Shown: positions 1-16,200, counted from the stretch's first letter. The stretch is 64,000 nt of DNA from Galbibacter pacificus (GCF_029603165.1 NZ_JAQSVC010000004.1:1-64000); one strand, 5' to 3'. Notes: a model not told the origin generated them from the letters alone. Numbers and translations: made by a program.

Positions 1-57
1 TATGCGCAAAAAAGCGGCATAGGGCCACTTGGAAAATTTATCCCTTCACCAAAATAG
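1..57 (+). CDS. C-terminal tail of an unidentified protein (partial)
   Basis: Frame 1 is open from the window edge and ends at TAG in positions 55-57, encoding 18 residues that finish in GKFIPSPK. It runs toward the minus-strand GH2 gene and stops 35 bases before a hairpin that could terminate both. The fragment is too short to name. A real gene end is likely because of the convergent layout, but chance openness over 18 codons cannot be excluded. Confidence 0.4.
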   Translation, partial: YAQKSGIGPLGKFIPSPK

Positions 58-84
58 AAAATTAAGAGGTCAAAGACACCAAAT

Positions 85-117
85 TAAAAAACCGCCCCAT
101 TCTGTGAAATGAGACGG
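85..117 (-). terminator. Rho-independent terminator of the glycan-utilisation operon
   Basis: Arms CCGCCCCATT (92-101) and AATGAGACGG (108-117) pair over 10 bp with two G-U wobbles and a 6-base loop. On the minus strand a run of six T follows. It lies 31 bp beyond the GH2 stop. The plus-strand side is also T-rich (CTTCCTTTTG), so it may work in both directions. Confidence 0.75.
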
Positions 118-147
118 CTTCCTTTTGTTTTAATATCCATCCACAAC

Positions 148-6161
<6,014 letters not shown>

Positions 6162-6198
6162 TATTTTTTTAATAGGTTACTTATTTAGATTATCCTTT

Positions 6199-8433
6199 TT
6201 ACCATTCTACTTGTACCTCGACACCATTCGGGAAATTTTCAAATTTCAACAACAACGTATGTGAAGTTGCATCCCAATTGCTTGTATATTTTAATTCCTC
6301 TGCGCCTTCTACCTTAGTTACCGTAATTTTTTCAGGCACTTTTGGCAACAATATCCGCATGGCATTTTTGGTGTTTTTCGGACTTTTGCATGTAAATCTA
6401 TACTCATTACCATCTACTTGTTCGTTGTATACCCTTGCAGCGGTCGCCAAAACTTTTGGTGTTTTTTTATCTTCTACCCTATTCAAATTGATTAACAAAC
6501 TCTGCGCTCCCGGTTTTATGGTTTTTTGTTTCAATACCGGCAATTCTGGGTCAAACAAATCTATTACCGGTCCGTTTACCGTCAAGCTTTCAGCATTCAC
6601 GCTTTCGTCGAGTACCGCAGCCACATCAAAATATCCCCTGGACAAAAGAAAGCTGTTTTTAAAAATTATTTTTCCGGCTTTGGCCTCTTCTTCATATGCC
6701 TTTTTAACGATGTCCACATAATGTTGATCGGCATCGGTATTCAATACAAATTCTTTTGGATTTTCTTTTATAAGATGAACAAACCCTTTCCCAAAAGTGT
6801 AACTATTTCCTTCTGAAGGAGCTTTTATATCCATCTGTTCGAATAAATGAAGCGATGGCTTCTCATAAGCATACGTATCTTGGTTCCACCATTCCATTAC
6901 TTTTTGATACGGATCGTTATCGGCCCCCACATAGACAAGTACCCCACCATTTTTTACCCATTTTGCTATTTGCTTATGCACTTTGGGCGAGGTAGGCTTC
7001 ATATTGGAATAACTCATCACCAAGACTTTTATATGCTTGAGTGTTTCTTCGTAATCCAAATTTTCCATATGTACCGTTTGTACGGGAATGCCTCTTTTTA
7101 ACAAGGGTAATGTTTGTCCGTAAAAATTGGAAAATCGCGGATCTTCAAAACCGTCGTGTGTAGGGAACCGTTGAAACATTAACGAATTCCCCATTAGCAC
7201 ACCAATTTCGTTATTTCCGCTTACTTTATTTTCTGAAGAAGGGATATCGTTCAGTGCATTGATCATGATTTGCATTTGCGTGGCATAGTGGCCCGGGATC
7301 AAAACCTTTTCATCGGTACCTGCTACTTGATATGGTTTGGTGTAAATACGTTCCGGCCATGGCATTACCTCGTAATTTGCCACCGAAGGATGCAAAAGTT
7401 TGGCAACAAAAGTGGCCTGGTAATTTTTTTTATAATCGTCCCATGTTTTTCTTCTATCTTCTATCGGGTCTGTTAAAAAATACATTTTTCTTCCGGTGGG
7501 CGCCGTCATGGAAACCATGGAACCGTATTCTAAGAACGCATTTTCGAAAGTACGCTCTTTTACCTTGCCATTATAAAAAGTTGCCTCTCTTGAAGTCCCC
7601 GTCCAAACTTGCGCTATATACCCATTTACATCCGGCAACGAAGCCAAGCTTGCTTCCGGGCTTACAATCATCCATGAAGAATAGTTTACCAGTGAATGCG
7701 TTGGTATGTATATTTTTACGTTATCATATCCCTTCTCCTTTCCATAGGCCTTGGCATAAGCGGACGCTTCTTTAATGGCGTTGTAATACAATTGGTATTT
7801 TAATTTATTGGCAAGCCATGTGTTTTCGGGAGAAGCATCTTGTGGGCGCCATGGAAAGCCGTAAAATTTTTCCCATTCTCTTTTAAATGCATCGCTGTAA
7901 CCGCCACGGGCCCAAAATTCTGGTTCTTCCAAATAAATAGAAGTAATTCCGGCATCTATAACGGTTTTTATAATTTCTTTTTTGAAATAATTTAAATACG
8001 AAGCCGTTGGCACAATATAAGGTACGTTTCGCCCATGCCAAATGGTATCGCCATCTTTTTCTACCTGCCCCTCGTCAAAGTGAGGTTTTCCATCCCAGTT
8101 TCCCAAAAAATAATCCTGATAAGACCCCCAAGCAATCCCGGTCATGAAATGTGTTTGGTAGCCGTGTTCCCTCCATGACTTTACACGGTTCTGGAAACTA
8201 TTGAGTTTAGATTTATCTGATGGATTCCCGTTTACCCCATAAACAATTGCCACGTCTGAACGTACATCTATTTCCGGCATCCAGCCACTTCCCGTTTGAA
8301 AAACGGTTTTTTCTTTTAGGGTATCTTTTTCAGTCGTTGCTTCCTGGTTCTTTGCCTCTTTTGATTGATTGCACGAGGCCATCAAAAAAGGCATGGCCAA
8401 AGTTGACATAAGGAACGTTCTGTAAATTTTCAT
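6199..8433 (-). CDS. Unassigned lipoprotein, probable TIM-barrel glycoside hydrolase with GATase-like domain
   Basis: I do not recognise a named family. The frame opens at a TTG (8472), but Met14 at 8433 is chosen because it leads directly into a lipoprotein signal peptide (FLMASC), giving 744 residues. Residues about 60-400 look like an alpha/beta barrel, with DAGITSIYLEEPEFWARGGY resembling the strand-4 N-E-P/E-E-P acid/base motif of clan GH-A enzymes. About 420-560 (IGVLMGNSLM, VLVMSYSNMK, VKNGGVLVYVG) resembles the GATase-like trimerisation domain of GH42-type enzymes, and a beta-rich tail follows. It is first in an operon with GH92 and GH2 and sits behind palindromic operators. A catalytic role in the same glycan pathway is inference. 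Confidence 0.75.
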   Translation of the reverse strand: MKIYRTFLMSTLAMPFLMASCNQSKEAKNQEATTEKDTLKEKTVFQTGSGWMPEIDVRSDVAIVYGVNGNPSDKSKLNSFQNRVKSWREHGYQTHFMTGIAWGSYQDYFLGNWDGKPHFDEGQVEKDGDTIWHGRNVPYIVPTASYLNYFKKEIIKTVIDAGITSIYLEEPEFWARGGYSDAFKREWEKFYGFPWRPQDASPENTWLANKLKYQLYYNAIKEASAYAKAYGKEKGYDNVKIYIPTHSLVNYSSWMIVSPEASLASLPDVNGYIAQVWTGTSREATFYNGKVKERTFENAFLEYGSMVSMTAPTGRKMYFLTDPIEDRRKTWDDYKKNYQATFVAKLLHPSVANYEVMPWPERIYTKPYQVAGTDEKVLIPGHYATQMQIMINALNDIPSSENKVSGNNEIGVLMGNSLMFQRFPTHDGFEDPRFSNFYGQTLPLLKRGIPVQTVHMENLDYEETLKHIKVLVMSYSNMKPTSPKVHKQIAKWVKNGGVLVYVGADNDPYQKVMEWWNQDTYAYEKPSLHLFEQMDIKAPSEGNSYTFGKGFVHLIKENPKEFVLNTDADQHYVDIVKKAYEEEAKAGKIIFKNSFLLSRGYFDVAAVLDESVNAESLTVNGPVIDLFDPELPVLKQKTIKPGAQSLLINLNRVEDKKTPKVLATAARVYNEQVDGNEYRFTCKSPKNTKNAMRILLPKVPEKITVTKVEGAEELKYTSNWDATSHTLLLKFENFPNGVEVQVEW

Positions 8434-8472
8434 TTTAGTTTGTATTAGGTGGTTTATAAGCTTCATCTTCAA

Positions 8473-8487
8473 TTAAAACGTTTTTAG
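8473..8487. promoter_or_regulatory. Operator-like palindrome, site A
   Basis: TTAAAACGTTTTTAG contains the perfect core AAAACGTTTT (8475-8484) and lies about 40 bp upstream of the chosen start of the 6.2 kb gene. It matches the stronger site at 8518 and the one before susC. The central CG with A/T arms is typical of LacI-family operators. Confidence 0.6.
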
Positions 8488-8490
8488 TTT

Positions 8491-8513
8491 TATATGAACC
8501 GTAAATTCATATA
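8491..8513. promoter_or_regulatory. Inverted repeat between operator sites A and B
   Basis: Perfect 8-bp arms TATATGAA and TTCATATA flank a 7-base spacer. The element differs in sequence from the CG palindromes on either side. It could bind a second regulator or fold in the 5' leader of the transcript. Confidence 0.4.
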
Positions 8514-8517
8514 ATTG

Positions 8518-8531
8518 CTAAAACGTTTTAG
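8518..8531. promoter_or_regulatory. Operator-like palindrome, site B
   Basis: CTAAAACGTTTTAG is a perfect 14-bp palindrome. Its centre is 45 bp from site A. The same 14 bases form the core of the 18-bp palindrome upstream of susC at 16453. Known LacI-type regulators bind this kind of site; none is encoded in the window. Confidence 0.7.
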
Positions 8532-8576
8532 TTTTATTTCGGATTATTATTCAAATTAAAGTATCTGCTAAAAGTA

Positions 8577-8590
8577 TTAAAAGGTTTTAA
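8577..8590. promoter_or_regulatory. Degenerate operator-like palindrome, site C
   Basis: TTAAAAGGTTTTAA keeps the arms of sites A and B but has GG instead of the central CG. It is 59 bp beyond site B and may be a weak auxiliary site or a chance AT-rich palindrome. Confidence 0.3.
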
Positions 8591-8791
8591 TTATTAAAAG
8601 TGTTTTTGACTTTTTATGATTCTGCATTCAGAAAATCTTTTATAACATCTGTAATCAATCAGAATGTGCGGTCTTCTCGATTTTTATAACGAAACCAAAC
8701 ATTATGATATGGCCTATAGCGGACAATTGTAACTTTTTATATCAAAAAGAGATTCCCCATATAGCTATTGTATTCATAGAAAAAGTACATA

Positions 8792-8831
8792 AAGGCAACC
8801 CGCATATTTATTTTTTATACAGGGTTGCCTT
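8792..8831 (-). terminator. Hairpin after the susC-susD operon
   Basis: Arms AAGGCAACCC (8792-8801) and GGGTTGCCTT (8822-8831) pair perfectly over 10 bp around a 20-base loop, 30 bp past the stop of the 609-residue lipoprotein gene. The minus-strand T-tract is short (TTTATG), so termination may be partial. The remaining bases of the 8473-8860 gap hold the operator cluster and no gene. Confidence 0.6.
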
Positions 8832-8860
8832 CTACTAACTACAAAATTGATGCTTTAAAT

Positions 8861-10690
8861 TTATTCAAACAACCTCCACTCGCTTAATTGAAGTGCATCA
8901 CTCCCATTATTTGCGGTAATGTTTATTCTATAATACAAATAAGGTGTTGTATTGGATACCATGAACGTTCTTGTTTGGTTTCGCTCACTAAATACTTCCC
9001 CATTTCTAGAACCTAAAACGTCCCATGTGTTTCCGTCCATAGAACCTAGCAGTTCCCAGTCTACAGGATCCCTATCCGGTGCATCGTTCCCGGAAGTTAA
9101 TGTATATTGAGTAACTGTTCTTTCTCTGGTTAGTTCCTGTTGCAACCAAAAGTCAGAAGAATAACTTGCTAGATATTTGGTATTGGCATTATCATCAATA
9201 AGTTTTAAGGAACCTTCTGCCCCTTCGGCGCCATTAGCGTTCTCATTGCTAACATTAAGTGTTGCATTTATGGTAACATCTATTGGAGCAGATGGATCGA
9301 TCATTTCCAAACTCAGTAATCTCCACTCACTTATTTGAACAGCATCACTCCCTCCGTTTTTAGTTATGAACAAACGATAATACAGATAGGCATCTTCGTT
9401 TTCTACAACAAATTCCCTTGTTTGGTTTCTATTTGAAAATGATTCTCCAGATCTAGTGTCTAAAGTAGTCCAAGTAGATCCATCGTTCGAAGCTTGAAGC
9501 TCCCAATCGATTGGGTCTCTTTCGGGCGCATCGTTCCCCGATGTCAATGTATATCTATTTACCACCTGTTGCGAAGACAGTTCTTGCTGCAACCATAATT
9601 CAAAATCTGAAGGCAGCCCTCCTACCAAAAACTTGGTATAGATATCGTTATCGACCAATTTTAAAGACCCTTCTCCTCCTTCTGGTCCGTCTCCATTATC
9701 TTTGCTTACGGTAAGTGTTGCATCGGTGGTTAAGTCTACCAATTTTGAAGTAGGGTCGAATGGATAATTTAGGTTCGGGTAATCTGTCCTGGCTTGCAAT
9801 AATTCCTGCTCCCACTCGTCTGTCCACCCGAAGGCATTTTCTGCCATTGGCTGTAAGTCATCCCCGGTAGCACCGCTAAAAAAATGAACAAATTCTCCCA
9901 TGTTCATATCTCCATCATATGCTTCTCCGCTTTTTTTATAGTATTGCGACAATACTTTGAAAAAATTATTGAAGACTACTGTTCCATTATATGTTTCGTA
10001 TAGTGGATAAAACCAATCCCTAAACCAATATGTGTCTGGTGAAGGAAATGTGCTTGCACTGTTTATGGATGTATCGTATATACGTGAAGCATCATCGGTT
10101 AATTCTAAAGAAGTATATATATCGTACCGGAAGATTTCTGAAAATTTATCCTGCCAAACAGCATGTGCAGGCGAGCCTAAGGTTTCATATGAAGAATTTT
10201 CCACGATTTCGCTCAGCAATGAAGTAGGAACGTCAAGATTTGTCGGGGACATCTCGATTCCTTTAACAGAAAAATCTATCAAACTCCTAAAGGAAGTTTC
10301 TTCGTTAAAATAAGTACTAAAATATGGGTCGGAGTCCAGATCCTGATGTATGGCCGCATACAATCGGGCGCTTTCATTTCCAAATTGCCCATATTTACTG
10401 AGTATATGTTGCCAGGAATCACTTAAATAAGCATAAGGCCAGGTCATTTCCCTATCTACTTCATCTCCGTAATAAGTGGCTATGTAAGAATCGAAGTACT
10501 TTCTATTGAGTTCTGCGGAATGGTCATTCCAATTTTCGGTTATTCCCCTTGGTGGGGCTCCCGGCGGATCGTCGTTGATAACGGAGTCTGGATAACCATC
10601 CAGTGAAAAAGCATCGTCTTGGTTGCAAGAAACCAACATGACAGTAATGAATACTACAACAAAACTAGTTTTATATAAAATATTTTTCAT
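8861..10690 (-). CDS. Surface lipoprotein with unknown N-terminal domain and two discoidin-like domains
   Basis: The 609-residue protein starts with a lipoprotein signal (VMLVSCNQ). An Asp- and Pro-rich linker is followed by an aromatic-rich, probably helical domain (about 55-310) that I do not recognise. Two tandem F5/8 type C (discoidin, CBM32-like) domains follow at about 325-460 and 470-609. They are near copies, sharing YTLTSGNDAPxRDPxDWEL, RNQTRxF and QxSEWRL. Known F5/8 domains often bind terminal galactose or related sugars. Its place behind susC, susD and the BSP-like peptidase gene suggests a surface glycan-binding or glycoprotein-processing role, in the position usually held by SusE/SusF-type proteins. 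Function is inferred from context only. Confidence 0.75.
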   Translation of the reverse strand: MKNILYKTSFVVVFITVMLVSCNQDDAFSLDGYPDSVINDDPPGAPPRGITENWNDHSAELNRKYFDSYIATYYGDEVDREMTWPYAYLSDSWQHILSKYGQFGNESARLYAAIHQDLDSDPYFSTYFNEETSFRSLIDFSVKGIEMSPTNLDVPTSLLSEIVENSSYETLGSPAHAVWQDKFSEIFRYDIYTSLELTDDASRIYDTSINSASTFPSPDTYWFRDWFYPLYETYNGTVVFNNFFKVLSQYYKKSGEAYDGDMNMGEFVHFFSGATGDDLQPMAENAFGWTDEWEQELLQARTDYPNLNYPFDPTSKLVDLTTDATLTVSKDNGDGPEGGEGSLKLVDNDIYTKFLVGGLPSDFELWLQQELSSQQVVNRYTLTSGNDAPERDPIDWELQASNDGSTWTTLDTRSGESFSNRNQTREFVVENEDAYLYYRLFITKNGGSDAVQISEWRLLSLEMIDPSAPIDVTINATLNVSNENANGAEGAEGSLKLIDDNANTKYLASYSSDFWLQQELTRERTVTQYTLTSGNDAPDRDPVDWELLGSMDGNTWDVLGSRNGEVFSERNQTRTFMVSNTTPYLYYRINITANNGSDALQLSEWRLFE

Positions 10691-10712
10691 TTGTCTTTTT
10701 TTAATCGTTTAT

Positions 10713-11372
10713 TCAAATTATAGGGTCTTTGGCATATTGCTCCCATAATTGATTTAATCCCAACCCTGTGTATTTTTCCCATAGGCTTTCAGAATATGTA
10801 TGGCTTCTTAGATGTTTATCTAATTTTTTTACAATTCTTTTGTCATGATTTTTCTCGACCCAAAGTAAAAACCGCGCCGTTACCCTATAACTATTTGTAT
10901 AGTTTTGCGATTTGTCAAACTTGGGCAAAGACCAATTTGCAGCTTTATTATTTAACCCATAAACAGCACGCACATAATCTGCTATTCCCTCTGTTAACCA
11001 CGATGGGCCACTATTGTTGGGGTATGCTTGAATTAAGTGCATTATTTCGTGTGTCATTAGATCAACATCGTTTGGCTTTTTATGCATCCAGTCTGCACTT
11101 ACCACAATTTTATTGTCTGAGGCATATGCAACGCCTTTGTATGCCGTATCTATTTCGACCTCAAAAGATTTTGTTGCTTTTGGGTTGAACTTTTTTAGAA
11201 GCTTGGGATACACGGTATTTATTATTTCCTTGAACTGTAATTCCAAATCGTTGCCCAAGGTTTTATCCTGGTTTACATATAAAATTTCTATTTTACTTTT
11301 TTGTGCATGCCCCAAAAGAGGGATCAATGCCAATGCAATACCTATGTATGTTATTATTTTAACAATCTTCAT
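10713..11372 (-). CDS. Plant basic secretory protein (BSP)-like metallopeptidase
   Basis: The 219-residue protein has a cleavable signal peptide (ALIPLLGHAQ) and the fold signatures of the plant basic secretory protein family. The zincin motif HEIMH (about residues 107-111) sits in LMTHEIMHLIQAY, followed by GPSWLTEGIADYVR, whose Glu is the likely third zinc ligand. The family is thought to be peptidase-like, but activity is rarely tested. It lies between susD and the discoidin lipoprotein with short gaps, so it belongs to the operon. A peptidase in a locus with GH92 suggests that the natural substrate may be a glycoprotein. Confidence 0.85.
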   Translation of the reverse strand: MKIVKIITYIGIALALIPLLGHAQKSKIEILYVNQDKTLGNDLELQFKEIINTVYPKLLKKFNPKATKSFEVEIDTAYKGVAYASDNKIVVSADWMHKKPNDVDLMTHEIMHLIQAYPNNSGPSWLTEGIADYVRAVYGLNNKAANWSLPKFDKSQNYTNSYRVTARFLLWVEKNHDKRIVKKLDKHLRSHTYSESLWEKYTGLGLNQLWEQYAKDPII

Positions 11373-11384
11373 TTTATCGTTTTT

Positions 11385-13184
11385 TTACCATCCTGTGTTT
11401 TGCTGTAAACTTGTATTGCTATTAAGCTCGTCCTGAGGTATTGGCCACAGGTAATGGCGTTTTTCAAATACACGCTCTTCAAAAATGATTTTATTGTAAA
11501 AATCGGCTTCTTCCCTTGCATTTATATCCATTGAATGAAACGGGCCTGCAAAAGCATCTTCGGCAATTTTCCAGCGTCTGGCATCAAAATAACGTACACT
11601 TTCAAAGGCTAGTTCTATCCTACGTTCTTTATGAATGGCTTCTCTCATGGCCTCTTGACCGCTTGGTGCCGCAAGTGCATCTGATCCATATGTTGGAATT
11701 CCTGCTCTTTCCCGTATCAAATTTAAATAAAGTAATATGTCTGAGTTTCCAGGATCGTATTCATTAAGGGCTTCTGCATAATCCAGATAGAGTTCGGCCA
11801 ACCGTAACATCGGGATGCTCCGTTCGGTATTCCTCCAGTCTCTTGGCGGAACATTTTTTCTTACTATATACCCTGTTGGCGGATAATCGTTGGCACCGGC
11901 TTGCCTTCCAGAATTCCCACCATACCAAGTGGTGGTAATAACATTCCCGAAATTTCTATTGATCCATAAACTATTATTATAGGTTACCCCTACATAAAAA
12001 CGGGGCTCTCTATTTACCCATTGGTTAAAAGTGGCCCTGGATTCAAAATCGAAAGGTGCTTGAAAATCTGAAAAACCTTCGGTAACATATCCAGATTCTG
12101 GATCGTCAATTGAACGCCCATTTGACATAAAATATGCATCTACCATTTCTTGGGTAACACTTAACCCTCCGGCTCCCCTTACTTCTGTAGGATATCCTAA
12201 ATGATATGGTGTTACATCGTAATGATATGCAATCCCTCCTCTTGGTCTTGCATATATCATTTCTTCATTGTAATCATCGTACATTACATTTCTGGTTGAC
12301 AGATATGGGTTGTAATCTCCGTTATCGTCATATACCTTGTATAGATTGTATGTGTTAGGAACATACTCGTTAATAAATTGTTTTGCTGCATCTGCTGCTA
12401 ATTTCCATTTGTTAACATCGTATGTCTGGGGTATCAATGCTTCTCCTTCAGCATTCACCAAATCGGCATAATCTTTATTACCATTAAAAAGTGGACTTGC
12501 ATAAAACAATAATACTTTTTCTTTTATTGCCATTGCAAAAGGCTTACTCATCCTTCCGGCCCTATCTCCTTTAAAGGCTTCGTCTGCCAAAGCTTCGCCA
12601 CCTGCATCCAATTCGCTAATAATATAATTCACGCATTCTCCCATTGTATTTCTACGCAGCCCTAATTCATTAAGGTCTGCATCTGGTTCAATTGGCTCGT
12701 CTCCCATGAGTAGCACCGGACCATAGAGTCGAATTAAATTGTAATAAAAGTAAGCACGGAGCACTCTGGCTTCGGCTACCAATCTATTTGAAATTTCGGG
12801 GGGGCAATCCTGACATTTATCTATGTTTTGAATAAATGTAGACGATGATCTAATAGCCCTGTAAAAGTTGGACCACAGTGTACTTACATGCCCTGTTGTT
12901 GGGTTCCAATCGCCAATGTTCAATGCATTTCCTAAGTGAAAAGACCATACATACTCGGCTTCATCGGAACCGCCAATCCATGGTCCTGAATTATTTGCCG
13001 TATACCTTTGATCCAATTCACTTGGAATCTGGTCGTATATTGCTGCTAAATATTGTTCAACAGTACTCCTCTCTGAGAAGGTTTGATCAAAAGTTAACCG
13101 ATCGTCCGGCACTTGATCCAAAAAGTCATCGTTACATGAAAATACCGATAAAACCAAAAAGGTGTACAGTACTCTCTTTATCAT
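11385..13184 (-). CDS. SusD/RagB family outer-membrane glycan-binding lipoprotein
   Basis: SusD-type proteins form the lid of the SusC transporter and capture glycans at the cell surface. A lipobox (VLSVFSC) is followed by NDDFLDQVPDDRLTF, a usual SusD N-terminus. TPR-rich helical regions and the C-terminal RagB motif (AELYLDYAEALNEY, RRIELAFESVRYFDARRW) follow. Two starts are possible. The 13220 ATG begins 2 bases after the susC stop and adds 12 residues; Met13 at 13184 gives a standard signal peptide of a 599-residue protein, so I chose it. The gene is directly downstream of susC, as is the rule for these pairs. Confidence 0.93.
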   Translation of the reverse strand: MIKRVLYTFLVLSVFSCNDDFLDQVPDDRLTFDQTFSERSTVEQYLAAIYDQIPSELDQRYTANNSGPWIGGSDEAEYVWSFHLGNALNIGDWNPTTGHVSTLWSNFYRAIRSSSTFIQNIDKCQDCPPEISNRLVAEARVLRAYFYYNLIRLYGPVLLMGDEPIEPDADLNELGLRRNTMGECVNYIISELDAGGEALADEAFKGDRAGRMSKPFAMAIKEKVLLFYASPLFNGNKDYADLVNAEGEALIPQTYDVNKWKLAADAAKQFINEYVPNTYNLYKVYDDNGDYNPYLSTRNVMYDDYNEEMIYARPRGGIAYHYDVTPYHLGYPTEVRGAGGLSVTQEMVDAYFMSNGRSIDDPESGYVTEGFSDFQAPFDFESRATFNQWVNREPRFYVGVTYNNSLWINRNFGNVITTTWYGGNSGRQAGANDYPPTGYIVRKNVPPRDWRNTERSIPMLRLAELYLDYAEALNEYDPGNSDILLYLNLIRERAGIPTYGSDALAAPSGQEAMREAIHKERRIELAFESVRYFDARRWKIAEDAFAGPFHSMDINAREEADFYNKIIFEERVFEKRHYLWPIPQDELNSNTSLQQNTGW

Positions 13185-13222
13185 TAAATTTTTATGTTGT
13201 AATACTTTCATAATCTTCATTT

Positions 13223-16200
13223 CTAAAATAAAACATTAACACCCATTGATACTACAGAAATATTGGGGTAAACCCCTCCATTGCCTGTATTTAGTTCAGG
13301 ATCCCAAAGGTCAAAATCGCTAATGGTAAATAAGTTTGTTCCACGAACGTAGAATCTCGTATTCCCCAAGCTTAACTTATCGGAAATATTTTTTGGAAGC
13401 GTATAGCCAATTTCGGCTGTTTTGAGTCTTAAAAAGTTAATTTCCCTTAGCCACCATGTACTTCCTTGCGTATTGTTATTTTGCCCCAATCCCGTATCTC
13501 CGTATGACAATCTAGGATAAAGTGCATGTGGATTGTTGTTTTCCGGGGTCCATCTATCTTCGGCAACCGTATATAGGTTTCCGGTACCTCCACCGCCAAC
13601 AAACGGTTGGATTCCACTTCCGCCAATCATTCTGTCGGCTTCGTTTTGACCTTGAAAAAACAGGCTTATATCAAAACCTTTATAATCGGCGGTTATCCCA
13701 AATCCATAGGTAAGTGCAGGCACATCGCCCTGGCCAATTTCTTTTTGATCATACGAGTCTATTTTTCCATCGTTGTTCAAGTCTTCGTACTTGATATCCC
13801 CCGGCATTATTTGCCCGAATTGTGTAGGGAAAGGCCCATCGTCTGGGGTAATAAACCCATCGCCATCAGTATCGTCTTCTAGTGTATACAGGCGTTCTGC
13901 CACATACCCAAAGTTTGCCAGCAGTGGAGTTCCTCTTTTATCTTGCCATTCGTATAACTGTTGCGGCTGCCCATTTTCAATAATTTCATTTCGGTTATAA
14001 GAAAAGTTCCCCCTTATTCCCACGTTTAATTCTCCAAAGGATTTTCTGTAGTTCAGAGAACCGTCAAAACCTTTGTTTTCAACAATTCCTAAGTTTCCAT
14101 AAGGGTCGGAATAAAGACCGATATAATTTGGCAAATCCCCTCTTTGCAAGAAAGCGCCCTTTGTATATTCTTTAAATACATCAAAAATAATTTGAACGCT
14201 ATTGTCCAATACATTCAATTCTATTCCTAAATCTTGTTTTCTGGCTTCTGCCCAAGTAACATCTACCCCATAATAGGTTTCCCGGATTCCAGTAGTAAAC
14301 TGCGGACTTTCTCCAAAATCAAAACCCCAGTCGTCGTTTTGTTCTACCCTACTTATGTATAAAAACCTATCATTGTCGTTATTAGTAGTTGCAGATCCAA
14401 CTTTACCATCAGAATACCGAATTTTTAAATAATCGATAACCCCTGATAAAGGCTCAAAAAAATCTTCGTTGGAAATAATCCAGCCAGCTGCAAATGAAGG
14501 AAAGAATCCATACCTGTTTGAAGGTGCAAAATTCTCGGATCCATTGTAACCGGCATTGACCTCAACAAAATATCTATCATCATAGCTATAGGTAATCCTA
14601 CCTGCCAATCCTTGATTTCTATATGGAATTGAAGCCGTGAAATTATCAGCAAATGCATCTACATAATCGGTCCTGTTAAAAAGCAGTAAACCTCCAAAAC
14701 GATGCTTATCAAAAGTACGGTCGTAATTAAAGGAAGTTTCCAGGTAAAACCTTCTATTCCCTCCATTACTATTGCCATATCCTAAAAAGTTTTGCCCTGT
14801 AAAGGTTTCGTTCAATAGTAAAGCACCATCTTCTGTATACGGAAAGTTTTGATCAACAAAATAAGTGCTTTCGCGTTTGCTTCTGTTTATAAACTGCTCG
14901 TTATAGGTATCAAAAGCAAACATCCCTGTCCAAGACAATCCTTTTGTTAAGAAACTAAGTTCTTGGGTTACCCTTAAATTTGAATACATCTGATTTTTGT
15001 TTTCATTTTGATACCCCCTTCTGGCAACATCCGCATAAGGGTTACGCAGGCCACCATTAGAACTTTTCCCGGGGACATAGCCTCCGGGATAAAGTATAGG
15101 ATACTCAACTGGGGGTGCTTCCATGGCGGCACTAAAAACCGAACCGACACCCGCTCCCGGATAGGTTCCTTCTGATAAATATCCTTGAATTCCTATGTTA
15201 ACCTTTGTGGTTTTGGTAATGTCTAAAGTTAAATTAGAGGTAAAGTTGTAGCGCTTAAACCGTGTATCCGAATTATAGCTTTCCAGGCCATCGGTTATAA
15301 AAAGGCCTGTTTCGTCATAATATCCAAGAGACACGTAGTACAATGCATCTTCTGCACCACCGGTTACATTTACCGATGCCCTTCTATTCCTACCGTAATC
15401 TTTAAATACGGCATCCATCCAATCTACATCCGGATATAAAAACTGATCCTCATTATTTACGGTATTTTGAATGTAATCTTCGGCATATTTAGGCTCTTGC
15501 CCCCTTGTGGTTAATGCTTCGTTTGCCAAACGCATGTACGTTTCGCCATTAGCAAGATCTGGCAATCTTGTAAAGAAAGTAAACCCTTCATTATAATCAA
15601 TAGAAACCTCGGGTTTTCCTATTTCACCTCGCTTGGTTTCAATCAAAATAACACCGTTTGCTCCTCTAATACCATATACGGCAGTTGCAGAAGCATCTTT
15701 CAGGATGGAAAATGAAGCAATGTCCCGAGGGTCTAGATTATCTAGCGAACGTTCAACACCATCTACTAAAATCAATGGGTTCGAGTTACCAAAGGTAGAA
15801 ATACCCCTTATCCAGATGTCTGCACCATCGTAGCCCGGTAATCCATCGCGTTGAACTCCGGTTAACCCGGCGACCCTTCCGGCCAACATGGTACCAATAT
15901 TAGCCACTGGCTGCTCCAAGTCTTTGGCCTCTATTGTGGATTGTGCCCCAACAACGCTAATTTTCTTTTGTTTGCCATACCCCACAAGCACAACTTCGTC
16001 TAGCGACTGTAAATCGTTTTGCAGTGTTACTTTAATAGCGGTTTGGCCCCCAACAACTATTTCTTGAGATTTCATCCCGACATAGGAGAAAATTAAAATA
16101 GCACTTTCAGAATCGACCGCTATGGTGTATTTACCATCAAAGTCGGTTTGCACCCCATTTGTGGTATTCTTTTCCATAACAGAAGCACCTGGTAATGGCA

